Below are positions 1 to 13,900 of a stretch of DNA of 64,000 bases, piece by piece; the stretch's first letter is position 1; every line of letters begins with the position of its first letter. A program made the position numbers and the translations under genes. Source of the stretch: Ridgeia piscesae (Eukaryota; Annelida; Polychaeta; Sabellida; Siboglinidae). The DNA lies in the NCBI GenBank assembly GCA_025642075.2, contig JAODUO010000150.1, positions 135,001-199,000 on the forward strand. The letters are read 5' to 3'. The notes under the pieces were generated by a model. That model saw nothing but the letters and a program-made list of their open reading frames with translations, searched no databases and had not been told where the DNA came from.

Positions 1-142
1 TGTGATGACACAAGTGTCACAACAGAGGGTGTCACAAAGTATGTGACGACACAACAGTGTCACAACAGAGGGTGTCACAAAGTATGTGATGACACAACAG
101 TGTCACAACAGAGGGTGTCACAAAGTATGTGATGACAACAGT
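1..142. repeat. 43-bp tandem repeat, at least 3.3 copies, cut by window edge
   Basis: Units contain GTGTCACAACAGAGGG and TGTCACAAAGTATGTGA, and each carries the inverted pair TGTGAC/GTCACA. Copies are nearly identical. Lies in the intron after DIP2 exon 24. Confidence 0.9.
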
Positions 143-502
143 TGACACTTGTGGTATCTGGTTCCAATGGTAGTAGTAGTAGTAGTGGTAGTAGTATTGC
201 TACACGCTGTCTCACATGTAAACTATTGGCATGCTGCTTTGTAGTCTTTTAGCACATTCAAATTAATGCTTATTACATTACAACATTACCAACAAAATCT
301 ATTACAGTTAGAGGGCGAGACAATGTCTTTACAACTTTACATGTTTGTAAAAAAAAATACATTTTACACTTTTCAGAATTTCATCTGATTACATTTTACC
401 AAAATACATCAACATGAGGAATCAAATTAGATAGATAAAAAATTATGATAAAATGACAAGGCAAGAAAGTGAAAATGAAAGGAGAAAGAAGGCAGTGTTC
501 AC

Positions 503-587
503 CTCCTCCTCTGCACAGTCTGGTCTCTGCTCAGCCACGATGATGATTCGTTCATCTTTCAGCACATTGATGGAGAACACAGCAATT
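503..587 (-). CDS. DIP2: DIP2 exon 24 (residues 837-865), last exon in window
   Basis: Encodes IAVFSINVLKDERIII and VAEQRPDCAEEE. Acceptor ATTCATAG, donor GTGAACA, phase 0 out. The next exon must lie left of base 1; no further exon was found in 1-502. Confidence 0.95.
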
Positions 588-3500
588 CTATGAATACCAA
601 ACACAGTTCGTCAAGAAGTAGTGTAGCAACAAATACGTTCTAATCACAACATAACGCATACAACAGACGTTATTCCAGACTTAGGAAATGATCATTCAAC
701 TAAGCAACCCATATATATATATATATAATAATAAATTTCTTTGTAAAGCGCCGTATATCTGGAATACACTTCTGCTCAGAGGAGCATAAAATATAACATT
801 TGTAAAACATAAATAAAATAAAATTATTACACATGATCAATTAAACTTACACATAAAGACGAAATGAAATATGTAATTAAATAAAGTTTCTAAAAACCTT
901 AGTGCATAGCCTAAACTTATCAGCAATGAATTAATAGATAAAATAAAGCAGTAAATGAATAATAAAATATATTAATAAGTTAATAATAAAGTAAGATACT
1001 AACATAATTTGAGAAACTATACTTATGGTTACAATAAATTCATTATAAAAACACCACAAGTAGTCATGTCTGAGGGGCCATGAAAAACAGAACTTGCAGT
1101 CAACTCTCACCTTCCTCTGTAGATGAACTTCATGGGTTCCACTGCCAGTACAGTTGCTATGATGTCATCGGTGTTATGGCGACGACCTCCGACCTGCATA
1201 AGCCCCTCCCGACTGCCACACACAAATATGAGGCCGCCCTATAAGCAACAGAGAATGCCTTTCTTACAGATCCCACATTTTTCATTGATATTTAACTACA
1301 TAAATTTTCATATTGATTTTTTTCAATAGCCTGGCTAATAATTGTTAACAAGTGTCTCGCTGGACTGCTTTTCCTGGATGTGGAAAAGTTACAATGATGC
1401 TGAATTCAAAGTGGTCAATGGATCAACCACCAAGTGTCAGCTAAATCACCAACAGAGCTGGTTGTAATCTAAATGTGTTTTTTTAGTTGTGTGGGCTAAA
1501 AAACTGTCAAATGGCAAACAATGCGTCATGTTTCAGGCAGACAGAATACTTCCAAAATATGTATTCTAGTCTTAAGAAAATTATATTAACATCGAACGAT
1601 CTCCCTTTCAAGGTAATACTATTTCTGCTAGAGAAACAGACATATTTTATCAAGTTTCCATAACATATTTTACATGAAGTAAATAAAATTAATAAACAGT
1701 CATAACAGAAGTGTTATTAATACACTTACTGGGCCAAGGAACCCGAGGAGACCTGTCCTTATGTACGTGTGATCACCACTCAGTCTACCATCACTGTGGA
1801 CTGGTGTCATCTGAAATGTTCACCATGTGAAAATTATACACCTGCATATATATTAATGATACAATTAGAAGTATGTATGTTTATTCATTTTGGACAAATA
1901 GTCCATATGTATACTGTACATAAAATACAATTTAAAATATAAAAAGTACAATACTTAAAAAAACCGAAAGCAATTATGGGGTAATAAATGAGTAATAAAA
2001 TAAATAAATAGGTCATGAAATAAATTTGAGTAAGTGATTAAAATAATAAAACAATAGGGTAAAAATACAATACAACATTATGTGTAGAAGTAAATATATC
2101 CTGATGTATTATAACTAATGGTAATGATAAATTCTAGTGAGTTAATATGACACACTGCATAGCCTCAGATGAGACACCCAGAAGTAAAAGACCCAGGTGT
2201 AACATTGACTGACAACTACTTTATGATTACCTAATTCAATGCAACCAGCCGGAATGACAATTCCAAAGCAAGAAATCAAATTCTTCAATGACAGCAATCG
2301 TGCCATGTATTAACAGGAGCCTTGCAAACCCATTTTAACAAATTAACCCACATTTAAAACATTATTTGCTTATTTGATCCCATGTGTAAATTAAATTGAA
2401 ACCCTGCCATTTCGAAGACATTTTTCTGGGTGCTATATTTTGACGAAAGTTGCTGCAGTCACATGTCTAAACAAACTATCTTGTACCTTAAACGTGCTGT
2501 TTGAGATGCCGTGGAGCCCCCAGTAGGCAGTGCCCGCGTAGGGGGCACTGAGACACAACTCCCCGACCTCGTCCGTCTTACACAGCTGGGGCGGGCCGTT
2601 CAGCTTCACCACATTCATGGTCCCTGCAAGTGAACGGTTGCCTCTTTGGGAGTGGGAAACCAATGTCCTAACAGTGTTTATAATATGTAAAGGCATATAT
2701 TACACATGAGATACCCATGTAAACTGAAAGAGAAACACAGTTAATATATATGTGCAACAATTTTATACGTATTTACATAAACGTGTAATTATTATACTGT
2801 AATTAAATAAATTAACAATTTATGCTATTTAAATTACGTTGTACTTATTATACCAAGTTTTGTTCAATTTACATTTTATTTGCAATTTATTTACATTTTA
2901 TGCAAGATTTTACGTTTTTTAAATAATCAGATTTTGCGTAGCACTGAGCATTTAGAATAAAACTGTAACTTTATTTCTACAACATAGCAAATACAAACGC
3001 ACAACATATCTTAACAATTCAAATGTATTACATAGTAAGGACAACACTTGGTTAACCCTCTCTTCTACTGACAGCATTTAAGCAATTTTCATCAATCTAT
3101 GATTATTCTTTTAATGAAAACTATGACTGCTAAAAATAACATATTACGATTAAAGATGCAAACTGACCTCCTGGCAGGACTTGACCACAGTCCTGCAGGG
3201 TGAGAGAGGTGAGGTTGTTCTCGCTGTCCACGCGGACTACCCCGTAACTAAGGGCGTGCATGGACAACACCCCCCGGCCTGAGGCATTTGTATTGGTCCG
3301 GCCAGGCCTGCAAGTGACATCACCACGGTCACACACCTGGTCATGTGACAACTGAGTGGACAAACCTTTACAGAAACTTCTTCTTCCACTGTTAATGCGT
3401 TTTTGGTTAGTAAGACACAACATTTGCTTCCCAGCGAAGTCGAACGTCAAAGAGGCATTGTGATTTGATTGAACAGGTCTGCCGGGGATTAACATTTAAA

Positions 3501-6500
3501 GTGCTTCCTAAGGACGGGATGACTGCACTACATAAGAAATTCTTTTTATCACCCATCTCAACAAGTCACCTCCATTTAGGTAAAATATCATAATAATTGA
3601 CCTTCTTTATGCTCTAATTCACACATCTATGTTCTAAGGCATACTCCCTGTAGAGCACGTCAGTCCTGGCATAAATGTTCCGCGCAATTGTTAGACAAGG
3701 GTTGAATCATTCATTCACCCTTCATTTGACTAGTGGACTTTGTCAGTATAGATTCCAGAAACCCATGTGTCAACATATAAAAGAGCCAACAACAGAAAAG
3801 TCATTAGTATAAGAAAAATATAGTCTACTGACTTACCTTCGAATAGCAACGGTGAGGGCTTCAGGGCTACATGCACAGGGACAGATTGTCTCCTGCTTTA
3901 ACCCTTTGCCCTGGAAGACATTCAGGAATGAATCACAGGAAGTGAGAGACCCTGAAACACAGACACGCAACACACTGTAGTAACAGTGATTCTCGTGCTC
4001 CCAAAACGTGTTATTTATGTTACAGACACAAATATATACATATAATGGTGACAGAGACGGACGGACGGACGGACGGACGGACGGACGGACGGACGGACGG
4101 ACGGACGGACGGACGGACGGACGGACGGACGGACGGACGGACGGACGGACGGACGGACGGACGGACGGACGGACGGACGGACGGACGGACGGACGGACGG
4201 ACGGACGGACGGACGGACGGACGGACGGACGGACGGACGGACGGACGGACGGACGGACGGACGGACGGACGGACACAGAACGAGGGAGCAAGGGAGAGTG
4301 AAAGAGAGACAGATGTGTATTGTATACATGTATATGCATGCATGTGCATAATGGCCTAGAATGGCCTGTCACGTAGCACTGATAAAACATTATGCAAAAA
4401 CAAGGCAGACAGTTATTGAATTTAAACAAATCCTGCTGGAAGTCAGTGATTGGTGACACTAGGGAGCTTGGAACCTCTTGGAAAGATAAACATCTGCCCA
4501 AAACTGTTTGACAGATGGATAAGTAAGGAAGAAAGCAGTGCCCTAAACTAATCCAGGAAACATGGAAAACAAGATATAGGGTGCTGACAAAACTCACATG
4601 GATTAGCTCCATCGGCCACCAACAGCATCCGCACTGAGGCCAAGTTGATGTCTTTGTGGTCTTTCTGGGCCAGAAGACCCCAATGTAAGTCACGTGACTT
4701 CACAATTGCCACACTCGCTGCAACAAACAAACACCAGCTAAGTAGTTTTTTAATCGTTATATTTATATCTTTATGAAGTACAATATCTTTCACGGCAGCA
4801 TTACAATGAGGAGTAATAATTATGTAGATTAACCTCAAAATTATTAGTCATCATGGGGTATAAATCATGACAAATTGCAATTATTTTGTGGGATGTCAGA
4901 CAAGGAATCTATTGGTATTATTATTAAGATAACTCACCCTTGAATTTAGTGATCATCTTCATCCAAGAAGCCGGGTCGACCTTCATCAACGAGTATGGAA
5001 TGAAAATGACGTGCATGCCATTGAAGACACTCTGAAATAAACAGACAATATATATTTCGCTTTGCATTGGTAACATTGTGTCCAATACAAGGTACATATA
5101 TTACAAGCATATATATTTGATAAAGGTTAGCAGTTAATACATTGCATATTACTTGTGATGACCCAGGAATATATTATGGCTGCTTAATTTGATTAAGGGG
5201 ACCGGGCATGTGCATGTTTGGGCAATGGTTATTCAAACGTTTTGCCCCCGTTTAAAAAGTTAAAACAAATGTCTTTCAAGTTGATTAACTAACATTTGTA
5301 CTTCAATAAAGGATAAATAATGTTCTAGGCACATTGTCTGACAGGAGAACGAAACCTCTGCTCTACAAAGATGATATTAAAACATGTCATCTAACAGGCA
5401 TCCACCAAGGGGGTAATAAAACATGTCATCTAACAGGCATCCACGAAGGAGGTAATAAAACATGTCATCTAACAGGCATCCACCAAGGGAGTAATAAAAC
5501 ATGTCATCTAACAGGCATCCACCAAGGGGGTAATAAAACATGTCATCTAACAGGCATCCACCAAGGGGGTAATAAAACATGTCATCTAACAGGCATCCAC
5601 GAAGGAGGTAATAAAACATGTCATCTAACAGGCATCCACCAAGGGAGTAATAAAACATGTCATCTAACAGGCATCCACCAAGGGGGTAATAAAACATGTC
5701 ATCTAACAGGCATCCACCAAGGGGGTAATAAAACATGTCATCTAACATGCATCCACCAAGGGAGTAATAAAACATGTCATCTAACAGGCATCCACCAAGG
5801 GGGTAATAAAACATGTCATCTAACAGGCATCCACCAAGGGGGTAATTAAACATGTCATCTAACAGGCATCCACCAAGGGGGTAATAAAACATGTCATCTA
5901 ACAGGCATCCACCAAGGGGGTAATAAAACATGTCATCTAACAGGCATCCACCAAGGGAGTAATAAAACATGTCATCTAACAGGCATCCACCAAGGGGGTA
6001 ATAAAACATGTCATCTAACAGGCATCCACCAAGGGGGTAATTAAACATGTCATCTAACAGGCATCCACCAAGGGGGTAATTAAACATGTCATCTAACAGG
6101 CATCCACCAAGGGGGTAATAAAACATGTCATCTAACATGCATCCACCAAGGGGGTAATTAAACATGTCATCTAACAGGCATCCACCAAGGGGGTAATAAA
6201 ATGTCAGGTTCACACTGATTTCGATTACAGCTAATAATTAAATAAAAATCTGGTTCAATGCAGGAACTACCCAGCATGTGAAAGGGCACCAGAGTTTCAG
6301 ACGACATGGAGAAGTACACAGCAGACTGTTTGTAAAGAGGGAGAAACAAAGAGCTTTGCAGGAGAACTGACCGTGAGCACTCCATGCCACAGTCCAGCCT
6401 TCCTCTTGAAGTCTAACACACACACCATCACCTCACCTGAAACAACACGTCACATGACCGTACACAGGTGTACAAGTACAACGACAGCTGCACAGCTACA

Positions 6501-8718
6501 ACTACACACACAACTGTTATATGTAATGATACACACTAGCTACCAATACAAAATTGTACCCTTTCAATAATATCATCAGCTGAAAAATTGCCATCTTTTG
6601 TATTGATAGTAGTTTTAACCAACCATGACTTTATAAATAGTTTATAAATTAAGAACCCTGACACGCACAATGCAGACCCATAAAATAACAAGATACATAC
6701 TAATTATAAGGTAACATCTAGTGTGCCTAAATCCTTAGTAATCAAGCTCAGAGAGTCAGATATAACACCCCGACACGCAGTATATGAGTGATGGCCTTCA
6801 CAAAGCTACTGTTCTCACCCTCTGTGTAGTTGCAGGCCACAGTGAGCGTGCGACACAGACAGAGCATGCTGGAGCGTGTGTTGGTCACTCCCATCACACT
6901 GCCATCCTTCGCCGTCGTGTACTGCAACACCAACAACAATTTCATTCATGTATGTATGTATACATATATATATATATATATTATCAAAGTTTTTTATCTA
7001 TTCAGGCAAACAATGTAACATTTTCCATGGGATATTCCGAACGAACGGAGCGAGCGAGCGAGCGAGCGAGCGAACGGAGCGAGCGGAGCGAGCGAGCGGA
7101 ACGGAACGGAACGACCGGACGACGAACGAACAGAACGAACCGAACGAACAGACGAACGAACAGACGAACGACGAACGAACGAACGAACGAACGAACGAAC
7201 GAACGAACGAACGAACGAACGAACGAACGAACGAACGAACGAACGAACACGAACGAACGAACGAACGAACGAACGAACGAACGAACGAACGAACGAACGA
7301 ACGAACGAACGAACGAACGAACGAACGACACCTAACCTCTACAACTTTTCCAAAGACTATCTGGTTACCATGGTACCATCAAACAAACTGCTTATCATAT
7401 CTTGTGTGACTTTCTTTTCTTTAAACCTGACATGACAATAGTTTTATAATAGGAGTGGCAGCCTTTGTCACATAAGACAATGCTTATTTTAGTTCTTCCT
7501 GCATATTTAATCTCCTGGTTACATAGACAGGTTCACCCGATACAATTATCTTTGGCAGTTGTATAACTGAAGACAGTCTTACCTAGCTTTTGTAATGTAA
7601 TGTAGGGAAATTTTGTTTAACTGAAATCCCAGTATACTTGTACAATGTTCCTGTTCTAGTAATCCTGATGAACAGTCAGATTTTCTCAGTAATGTGATTT
7701 CACTTCACTTGTTCCAAGTAGCAGAGGGTTGCCTCCAAAGACGTACCTCAATGTAGGCAGGTGCCTCATCAGACTGCCTCGCCGGCGGTAGCCAGTCCTT
7801 GGGCAACTTGCTCAGATGTTCCGTCACAAACCACTGTAACTTGGGCCAACCTGCAACATCACTTACAGATGAGACATCTCTGACAAGCGATAATATTACT
7901 CTATAGTAACATTATTTGTATTTTTTTAATCTTACCTCTTAACTATCTGTTTGTATGAGTGCATCTGACCAGGGTTATATTATTCACAGCGCTTTATGTG
8001 CTCTTATTACTATTTACTACAGATTATATAATGTGACTTGTTATATATACTTGGGCCAATCTATATTGTAATAGTAAATTTAATATAATCCACACATAAC
8101 TCCTGTCATACATAAAGTTGGGTTTACAAAGGTCATAACATCGCAACATCAAGGTTATGACTATGGTATTACAAAAGTATATCATACATGTCATCACTTA
8201 AAAGTAGGATCATTTCTGTTAAACAACGTTTTCCTGATGCTCTGACAAACAGTTGGCACACAGCAATTACACTGAAATATGGATATGCAACTGGCTCATC
8301 ATAAATGCAACTGGTTCATCATCAGATACTGCCATGTCCAAATTCTGCTTCACACATAAAACAATTTGGTTTCATGTCATCAAATATTCCAGCAAAGGCA
8401 TGACAAAAACAACGTTCTATATAACTGCCCTGACATGCGTCTAAATCATTACACCTTTCATAAAACTGCTAATATGATACATTATTCTATATTCGTCTCA
8501 AATCAGAGTCCAAGAGAAGCGACGTTTGAGCTCACCCCTAAAGATGATCACTTCCCCATTTGGGTTCTTGGGCAGACCCTTGTAGCAGGCTTCCGAGGTG
8601 AGAGCAACGGACACACTAAGGCTGCCAAGAAGGAAGCCAATGCCCTGGCCACCTGCATCCTACACAGAGTGACAACAAGTGGTCATTGGTTCCACCAGCT
8701 AACATAGACGTTCTTAAT

Positions 8719-8755
<37 letters not shown>

Positions 8756-9529
8756 ATGTGCGTGTGCGTGTGCGTGTGCTGGTGGCATGTGTGTGTGTTT
8801 GTGGTGTATATGTGTATATGTGTACATGTTTGTGGTGAGAGAAAGAGAGAGAGAGGAAGAGAGGGATAGAGGGATAGGAGAGAGGGATAGAAGGAGAGAG
8901 GGAGAGAGGGAGAGAGGGAGAGAGGGCGTGTGGCGTGTGGCGTGTGGCGTGTGGCGTGTGGTGTGTGGTGTGTGTGCATGCACATGCACGTGGTGTGCAT
9001 GACATGCACACGTGTTGTGCATGCATGCCTGTGTGACATATTCGCTACACAATAACACCCACCCGCTTGGTGAGTGGCACCTCAACTGGTACGGGAACGA
9101 CGCCGGCGGTCAGACAGCCGTAGAAAGCACACATGAACGCAATAGGATCGCTGTTTGGGTAGATGAGAGCCACCTGGAGGTAGAGAATGGAACTTACTGA
9201 CAGCCGCATCTTATTTCTTCAAATCAGGCCAGTTTCGGGGGAGACATGATACAACAGGAAAAACTATCACAGGTGCATTATTTGCACTGGTATTATTGAG
9301 TTTGTAATATAGAGTTGAATGTCTATGTGCACTAAATTTTAATTTACTACCATAATATACAAAACATATAATAAAACTTAACTAACCAGGATATAAAAAA
9401 ATGATTGTATCAAGCATGGTATATTTATCAACATAAATCATACATCTATTAAAACAAGAGAAAACATTTGACTGAATTGGTATGGTATATTTGTTCCATT
9501 ATTTGAATATATATAATGTGTGTGTACAT

Positions 9530-9615
<86 letters not shown>

Positions 9616-10905
9616 CTACTTACCCTGTCTCCAGCCTTGACCCCTGGGTTGCCCTTTGACCCGACCTTATGGAGGAGATTGTAAGCGATCTTGTGAGTTC
9701 GACTGAGCAGTTTACCTACAAAAACATTGGTCACGTTCAAACATGAACTGGCTTACCATTTTTAGTTCACAAGAAAGAAACACTCAAATAACCACACAGT
9801 CAAATAACATAAAAGTTATTATGTCAGTATTTCTATAGCTTAAACAGAATGTTACAGTTGACATTTTTTATGCAAAAAGCACATGAACACTAGTGATTTT
9901 ACATGCTGATCTAAACTAAATTTCAAAACTCAGATTTATTGCTTAAAAATTGTGCCTGCAAACACAAATCTCTATTATTTAACAGACCTCCAAACCAAAA
10001 TGAGGAGGGTGAAAATCTTTAAAAATACAGCATTAATTAATCCATTTATATAGTACGTCCGGTATCATAACATTAACAGTGATGATACTTGAAACGTTAC
10101 CACTCACCATATGTAATTGAAATAGTCGGCTTTCCATTCTGGTCAAGAACCGTGGCAGCAGTTGCCTTGAAAGTGGCAGAACCATATCGCTGTACAGCAG
10201 CTTCCAAGTTCCTCGGCAGCCCAGAAGGTATCTGACGGAGAGGCAAAATGTGACTTGTAAGAATAAGGTATTGTGTAAATGGCCTAATGAACCAAACTGG
10301 GCAAGGATTGTTTTCAAATGTTGACAGTAGCTTGTGACAGGCAATCTAGTTTGTCATCATATGATATGGTTCTTGCTCTATAAATTCCACCATTGAAGGA
10401 TATCAATATGATGATTCGTATAGAAAACAACAACAAAGTATTTGATATGTGCTCTACATTAAAAACATCAATACATGTCAACATGCTTTTATTACTGGGA
10501 AAGAAAATGTAACCACAACCACAATTATAAGAAATAAATGTTATAAATTTGTTGTTGTAGAAACAATGTTTTTTATATATACACACACAAATATGATAAA
10601 TGTGGTCAAGCTGAACAAAACTGAGCGAGAAGTCTGCGGAATACATACAGTCAGCTGCTCGCCCGCAGTCGGGGTGATCGTGCTGCCCTCTGGTGTTGGA
10701 GCATTGGGATCGGACGGAGGCGCTACAATCGTAAATAGCGACAAATTAACACACAAATAAACACCACAGGTTGATAAAAAATAAGATAAGAGATAACAAA
10801 ATTAACATAATCATTATGTCTGCATCATATACAAACCACAAAGACTGAGTAATTCTTTCTTCACACCTCGTGCCTGAGGCATTGCACAGACATTGCATAT
10901 AAACG

Positions 10906-10959
<54 letters not shown>

Positions 10960-13900
10960 GCGTGCGCGTGCGCGTTTGGTTGTGACCAGTTGAAACATTG
11001 ATTCTGTGCATGCTCAAAATAAAAAATTAAAACTCATTGTGGATGATACCAACTCATCTCTATAGACAAAAACTATGTCATTGAACCTGACAACTTCCCT
11101 AGAGGAAACCATGAATCACGATCACTTTTACACGTTCTAAAGGTCAGCAACTTAGAAACTATGAGCAGAAAACGAGAAAAGAAATACAATTCAAAAACAG
11201 TGTAAAACCTCTTCTTCACATCACAAAACCTACATGTATTTTGTGTAAATCTGTTTTGAGAGCCCCCCTTACCTTCAAGAGCGTCATCATCCTCGACAAA
11301 ATATTCCGTCAGTGGCTTCCTCTTTGGCCTCTGTAACCCACCAGGTCAACGTCAACAACAACTACAACAACTGCTACCACAGACAGTCACACAACAACTA
11401 CCACCACAGACAGTCACACAACAACTACCACCACAGACAGTCACACAACAACTACCACCACAGACAGTCACACAACAACTACCACCACAGATAGTCACAC
11501 AACTACTACCACCACAGACAGTCACACAACTACTACCACCACAGACAGTCACACAACTACTACCACCACAGACAGTCACACAACTACTACCACCACAGAC
11601 AGTCACACAACTACTACCACCACAGACAGTCACACAACTACTACCACCACAGACAGTCACACAACTACTACCACCACAGATAGTCACACAACTACTACCA
11701 CCACAGACAGTCACACAACTACTACCACCACAGATAGTCACACAACTACTACCACCACAGACAGTCACACAACTACTACCACCACAGACAGTCACACAAC
11801 TACTACCACCACAGACAGTCACACAACTACTACCACCACAGACAGTCACACAACTACTACCACCACAGATAGTCACACAACTACTACCACCACAGACAGT
11901 CACACAACTACAACCACCACAGACAGTCACACAACTACAACCACCACAGACAGTCACACAACTACTACCACCACAGACAGTCACACAACTACTACCACCA
12001 CAGACAGTCACACAACTACTACCACCACAGACAGTCACACAACTACTATCACCACAGACAGTCACACAACTACTACCACCACAGACAGTCACACAACTAC
12101 TACCACCACAGACAGTCACACAACTACTACCACCACAGACAGTCACACAACTACTACCACCACAGACAGTCACACAACTACTACCACCACAGACAGTCAC
12201 ACAACTACTACCACCACAGACAGTCACACAACTACTACCACCACCACAGACAGTCACACAACTACTACCACCACAGACAGTCACACAACTACTACCACCA
12301 CAGACAGTCACACAACTACTACCACCACAGACAGTCACACAACAACTACCACCACAGACAGTCACACAACAACTACCACCACAGACAGTCACACAACTAC
12401 TACCACCACAGACAGTCACACAACAACTACCACCACAGACAGTCACAACTACTACCACCACAGATAGTCACACAACTACTACCACCACAGACAGTCACAC
12501 AACTACTACCACCACAGACAGTCACACAACAACTACCACCACAGACAGTCACAACTACTACCACCACAGATAGTCACACAACTACTACCACCACAGATAG
12601 TCACACAACTACTACCACCACAGACAGTCACACAACTACTACCACCACAGATAGTCACACAACAACTACCACCACAGATAGTCACACAACTACTACCACC
12701 ACAGACAGTCACACAACTACTACCACCACAGATAGTCACACAACAACTACCACCACAGATAGTCACACAACAACTACCACCACAGACAGTCACAACTACT
12801 ACCACCACAGATAGTCACACAACTACTACCACCACAGATAGTCACACAACTACTACCACCACAGACAGTCACAACTACTACCACCACAGATAGTCACACA
12901 ACTACTACCACCACAGACAGTCACACAACTACTACCACCACAGACAGTCACACAACTACTACCACCACAGATAGTCACACAACAACTACCACCACAGACA
13001 GTCACAACTACTACCACCACAGATAGTCACACAACTACTACCACCACAGATAGTCACACAACTACTACCACCACCACAGACAGTCACACAACTACTACCA
13101 CCACAGACAGTCACACAACTACTACCACCACAGACAGTCACACAACTACTACCACCACAGACAGTCACACAACTACTACCACCACAGACAGTCACACAAC
13201 AACTACCACCACAGACAGTCACAACTACTACCACCACAGACAGTCACACAACAACTACCACCACAGACAGTCACACAACAACTACCACCACAGACAGTCA
13301 CACAACAACTACCACCACAGATAGTCACACAACTACTACCACCACAGACAGTCACACAACTACTACCACCACAGATAGTCACACAACAACTACCACCACA
13401 GACAGTCACACAACTACTACCACCACAGACAGTCACACAACTACTACCACCACAGACAGTCACACAACTACTACAGCAATCACAGTCAGTAACTGCTAGT
13501 ACAATGCAAGAGGTGAAAATGATATTGTCAATTTGTTTAGACACTACAAAACGATGTTTAGGCCAAGGTGATATCTGATCCTACGCAGGGGTACATGAGA
13601 ACCTGTTGAACACTCACCCAGCCTGTTAACCTTTGACATGGGTCAACTGTTTCTTATTTTCATTACAAACATATCACACATGAACCAGACGAAGCGACCT
13701 GTTGTCACTGTGAACACTGTCAGTGCAAGCACAATTTTAGGTTTATTTTGGCTGGTCCACACAATGTTCCTGATTTAGAACGCGACCAGATTGGGATATA
13801 CCTGATCACGATTCACTTAGTTTTCATTGCTGGTACACACATGCACTGGCTCATCCAGTGGAAATTAGTTATTACCAGTACTCACATCCTGAGAGTAGTT

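Noticed and set aside
720..792. Possible SINE/LINE 3' tail (AAAGCGCCGTATAT-like string beside a TA run)
   Set aside because: Too short to support; only a loose likeness to GCGCTATATAA-type tails.
4008..4359. Long ORFs of TDGR or SVRP repeats on both strands
   Set aside because: Translation of the pure ACGG microsatellite; it lies in an intron and is open in several frames at once.
11352..13544. Minus-strand ORFs up to 369 residues of SSCVTVCGG repeats, resembling a Cys-rich repeat protein
   Set aside because: Unit length of 27 bp preserves frame. The stretch lies inside DIP2 intron 7, with no start context or flanking unique coding sequence, and 25-bp units break the frame.
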